The notes beneath the pieces were generated by a model, which saw only the letters and a list, made by a program, of their open reading frames with translations, was not told the DNA's origin and did not search any database. Below, in pieces: positions 5,756 through 7,692 of a stretch of DNA of 7,692 nucleotides. How positions within the stretch are numbered: the stretch's first letter is position 1; every line of letters starts with the position of its first letter. Location of the stretch: assembly GCA_910589115.1 (NCBI GenBank), contig CAJUSB010000019.1, forward strand, positions 30,585 through 38,276, in the 5' to 3' direction. The translations under genes were made by a program, and so were the position numbers. Source of the stretch: an uncultured Clostridia bacterium (GTDB lineage Bacteria; Bacillota; Clostridia; Oscillospirales; Butyricicoccaceae).

Positions 5756-6915
5756 GCGCCAGAGCTGCGTGCAGCTTGGGCGACGGCGCTGGCAACGGCG
5801 CGGATGACCTGGGGGTCGAAAGCCAGCGGCATGATGTGTTCGGCGTTCAGCTCGGCATCAGGGACACAGCCGGCAATGGCGTGTGCAGCAGCGAGCTTCA
5901 TTTCCTCGTTGATATCGGAGGCGCGTACATCCAATGCGCCGCGGAAGATACCAGGGAAAGCGAGGACGTTGTTGATTTGGTTGGGATAATCAGAGCGGCC
6001 GGTACCAACGACGGCGGCACCGCCTTTTTTAGCGTCTTCAGGCCAGATTTCGGGCACAGGGTTTGCCATAGCGAACACCATTGGATGATCTGCCATCGTG
6101 GAAACCATTTCGGCGGTCATGACCTGGGGCGCGGACATGCCGAAAAAGACGTCTGCACCTTTGAGAGCATCGGCGAGCGTACCTGTCTGGTGGCAACGGT
6201 TGGTGAGAGCAGCCATTTCGGCTTGGGCGGGATTGAGGCGGCTGTCACCTTCGCAGACGATACCAAAGCGTTCAACCATAGTCACATCCTGCACGCCAAG
6301 GAGCATAAGGAAGCGGGTAACGGCGATTGCAGCAGCGCCGCAGCCGTTGACGATCATTTTGATATCGGAAACCTTGCGGCCGGTGAGGCGACAGGCGTTA
6401 AGCAGGGCAGCAGCGCAGCAGACGGCGGTGCCATGCTGGTCGTCGTGGAAAACAGGGATATCGCATACCTGTTTGAGGCGGCGTTCGATTTCAAAGCAGC
6501 GGGGGGCGGAGATATCCTCCAGATTGATTCCGCCGAAGGAGCCCGAGATGAGTTCAACGGTGCGGACGATTTCGTCTACGTTTTTGCTTTTGACGCAGAT
6601 CGGGAAAGCGTCTACATCTGCAAAGGCTTTGAAGAGGGCGCATTTGCCTTCCATGACGGGCATACCGGCTTCAGGGCCGATATCGCCCAGGCCAAGAACG
6701 GCGGTGCCGTCGGTAATCACAGCGACAAGGTTGTGGCGGCGGGTATATTTGTAGCTGAGGGAAACATCGTCTTTAATTTTTAAGCAGGGTTCAGCGACGC
6801 CAGGAGTATAGGCGACGGAGAGATCATCGCGGGAATTTACTTGGCAGCGGGCAATGACTTCTATTTTGCCGCCCCATTCTTCATGTGCGCGCAGGGCGCG
6901 TTCTTTCAGGTCCAT
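5743..6915 (-). CDS. NAD(P)-dependent malic enzyme, short bacterial type
   Basis: It decarboxylates malate oxidatively to pyruvate and CO2, producing NADH or NADPH, in the cytoplasm. The 390-aa product is the short bacterial form with no phosphotransacetylase extension. Landmarks are the catalytic Tyr36 in AYTPGVAEP (35-43), the catalytic Lys91 in MEGK, the metal ligands around LED (132-134) and HDDQHGT (157-163), the nucleotide loop NGCGAAA (190-196), and SDYPNQINN (328-336). All catalytic positions look intact. Cofactor choice cannot be read with confidence; Glu follows the second Rossmann strand (MVERFG), which leans to NAD. The ATG at 6915 is preceded by AAAAGGAGG (6927-6935) 11 nt upstream, a slightly long spacing. 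A TATAAT box lies upstream. The iolE gene follows in the same direction after about 156 nt. Confidence 0.94.
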   Translation of the reverse strand: MDLKERALRAHEEWGGKIEVIARCQVNSRDDLSVAYTPGVAEPCLKIKDDVSLSYKYTRRHNLVAVITDGTAVLGLGDIGPEAGMPVMEGKCALFKAFADVDAFPICVKSKNVDEIVRTVELISGSFGGINLEDISAPRCFEIERRLKQVCDIPVFHDDQHGTAVCCAAALLNACRLTGRKVSDIKMIVNGCGAAAIAVTRFLMLLGVQDVTMVERFGIVCEGDSRLNPAQAEMAALTNRCHQTGTLADALKGADVFFGMSAPQVMTAEMVSTMADHPMVFAMANPVPEIWPEDAKKGGAAVVGTGRSDYPNQINNVLAFPGIFRGALDVRASDINEEMKLAAAHAIAGCVPDAELNAEHIMPLAFDPQVIRAVASAVAQAARSSGAARI

Positions 6916-6957
6916 GATATGGATTGCCTCCTTTTGAAAGTAGGGGATTACTGTTTT

Positions 6958-6986
6958 ATTATAGCGGATTTCACGGCCTTTGAAAA
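6958..6986 (-). promoter_or_regulatory. Promoter of the malic enzyme gene (good -10, poor -35)
   Basis: A perfect TATAAT lies at 6963-6958 on the minus strand. At 17-bp spacing the -35 is only TTTTCA (6986-6981). The leader is about 35 nt. The weak -35 may mean an activator is needed, which fits the half-sites at 7018-7043. Confidence 0.6.
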
Positions 6987-7017
6987 GCCCCGAAAAGAAG
7001 TATACAGGGCGGGAACA

Positions 7018-7043
7018 TTTAGCGTGCTAAAGTGATGCTAAAA
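7018..7043. promoter_or_regulatory. Cluster of GCTAAA half-sites upstream of the malic enzyme promoter
   Basis: TTTAGC-GT-GCTAAA (7018-7031) is a perfect inverted repeat with a 2-bp centre. A third half-site, GCTAAA, lies at 7037-7042, and the TGCTAAA copies at 7025 and 7036 are 11 bp apart, one helical turn. The cluster lies roughly 70-90 bp upstream of the expected transcription start, a place typical for activators. I do not recognise the regulator. Confidence 0.45.
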
Positions 7044-7091
7044 TGCCTGTAATAGGCTGTTTCAGTGGCATCATTGGAAAAAAGTGAATGC

Positions 7092-7116
7092 AAAAACTTG
7101 TTTTATGAAAACAAGT
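7092..7116 (-). terminator. Likely terminator of the recombinase gene
   Basis: On the minus strand ACTTGTTTT (7116-7108) and AAAACAAGT (7104-7096) form a perfect 9-bp stem with a CAT loop, followed by TTTT (7095-7092). The stem is AT-rich. It lies about 100 nt after the recombinase stop codon. The rest of 7044-7216 is AT-rich with no gene that I can support. Confidence 0.5.
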
Positions 7117-7216
7117 GTCTCTTGTAATCCCAAAAAGCATAGCAACGGGTATTTATGGCAATTCTTTGTACCGGAATTTTAGATGCTATTGCCCTGTTTC
7201 CACACTTTATCTTTGT

Positions 7217-7692
7217 TTAGAATAAATCCATGGAAAGATAGGCTTTATCCAAATCATCCTGAGCAATGCCTAAATATCGATGGGTTACTTCGTAACTACT
7301 ATGGTTAAAAATATGCATAATAACAACTGGGGAAACTGCTTCGGAGGTCCAGGCATGGTAGCCCCAGGTTTTGCGCAGGCTGTGGCAGGCGATTTTCCCC
7401 GGGATATTAACTGCAATGACCGCGTCATGAATAATCCGCCATGCCTGTATACGGGAAATTGCTTTGCCGTTCTTGCGGTTGCTAGCAAGGATATAATCAC
7501 CATGACGGTGCGGAAAATACAGCTTCAATGCAAGAATAATCTGTTTATTCAGCGCGATAGTTTTCGTTTTCCCAGTCTTTTTCTGTCGAGGTAATATGAC
7601 TAGTGTATTGACTGATATATATTTAGTCAAACAAGTGTTCCATATAACGCCATTACGTGTTATACTAAAAAGAAAAGGCAGTGACAACAATG
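7217..7692 (-). pseudogene. Phage-type tyrosine recombinase/integrase, C-terminal part, probably frameshifted
   Basis: The readable part (157 codons up to 7690, running off the window) holds the C-terminal catalytic domain of a tyrosine recombinase. It shows KKTGK (37-41), the HxxR box HSLR (103-106) followed by KTWGYHAW, the third-box His in FNHSS (130), and the nucleophile Tyr139 in THRYLG. These look intact. Upstream of KKTGK the sequence does not read like an integrase: the first-box Arg is not evident, and the place where it might be (NGVIWNTCL) has Ile16, codon ATA, one base from AGA. In another frame, 7613-7578 reads SQYTSHITSTEK, which fits the strand just before KTGK in this family. 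A frame change in the five-A run at 7578-7582 is therefore likely. The in-frame TTG at 7690 is not a credible start. Base composition is clearly more AT-rich than the rest of the window, fitting a mobile origin. Confidence 0.72.

Noticed and set aside
5686..6783. A 365-codon plus-strand open frame opposite the malic enzyme gene
   Set aside because: All malic enzyme motifs are on the minus strand, and the plus-strand product has no recognisable domain.
7018..7043. Possible HrcA/CIRCE heat-shock operator because of GTGCTAA
   Set aside because: CIRCE is TTAGCACTC-N9-GAGTGCTAA; the arms and the 9-bp spacer are absent here.

Overview
The window looks like a piece of a chromosome from a gut-type Bacillota (Clostridia, most likely the Oscillospiraceae/Ruminococcaceae side). 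This rests on strong AGGAGG-type ribosome binding sites, sigma-A-like promoters, GC-rich protein-coding DNA, and GC-rich hairpin repeats of the kind I associate with that family. The family-level placement is an inference from style and gene content; no marker gene fixes it.

Layout, left to right. (1) 1-147: the end of a GC-rich 39-bp tandem repeat array cut by the window edge. (2) 197-2117, plus strand: hflX (ribosome-associated GTPase) and a YigZ/IMPACT-family gene, 4 nt apart. (3) 2184-3896, plus strand: an aspartate dehydrogenase-like gene and a D-2-hydroxyacid dehydrogenase-like gene, 15 nt apart, ending at a strong two-way terminator (3922-3972). The second enzyme appears to lack all three classical catalytic residues. 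(4) 3985-4431, minus strand: a small DUF5655-type protein whose start codon lies in a perfect inverted repeat. (5) 4484-4646: a palindromic intergenic repeat and the terminator of iolE. (6) 4660-5586, minus strand: iolE (inosose dehydratase) with its own promoter and strong ribosome binding site, but no other inositol genes in view. (7) 5743-6915, minus strand: a short NAD(P)-dependent malic enzyme with a promoter and a cluster of GCTAAA half-sites upstream. (8) About 7040-7692: visibly more AT-rich DNA with the C-terminal part of a phage-type tyrosine recombinase on the minus strand. It looks frameshifted and decayed and is cut by the window end.

How the genes may fit together: hflX and yigZ form a likely co-translated pair linked to ribosome stress or quality control. 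The two dehydrogenase genes form a probable two-gene redox operon with an unknown substrate. IolE (inosose dehydration) and malic enzyme (malate to pyruvate with NAD(P)H) are both central-carbon enzymes. They could be read from one transcript because there is no strong terminator between them, although iolE also has its own promoter. The right edge is the remnant of an integrated element.

I do not see a convincing new multi-gene system. The best leads are the catalytically stripped dehydrogenase paired with the aspartate dehydrogenase homologue, the covarying hairpin repeats at the left edge, and the possible RNA switch at the start of the DUF5655 gene.
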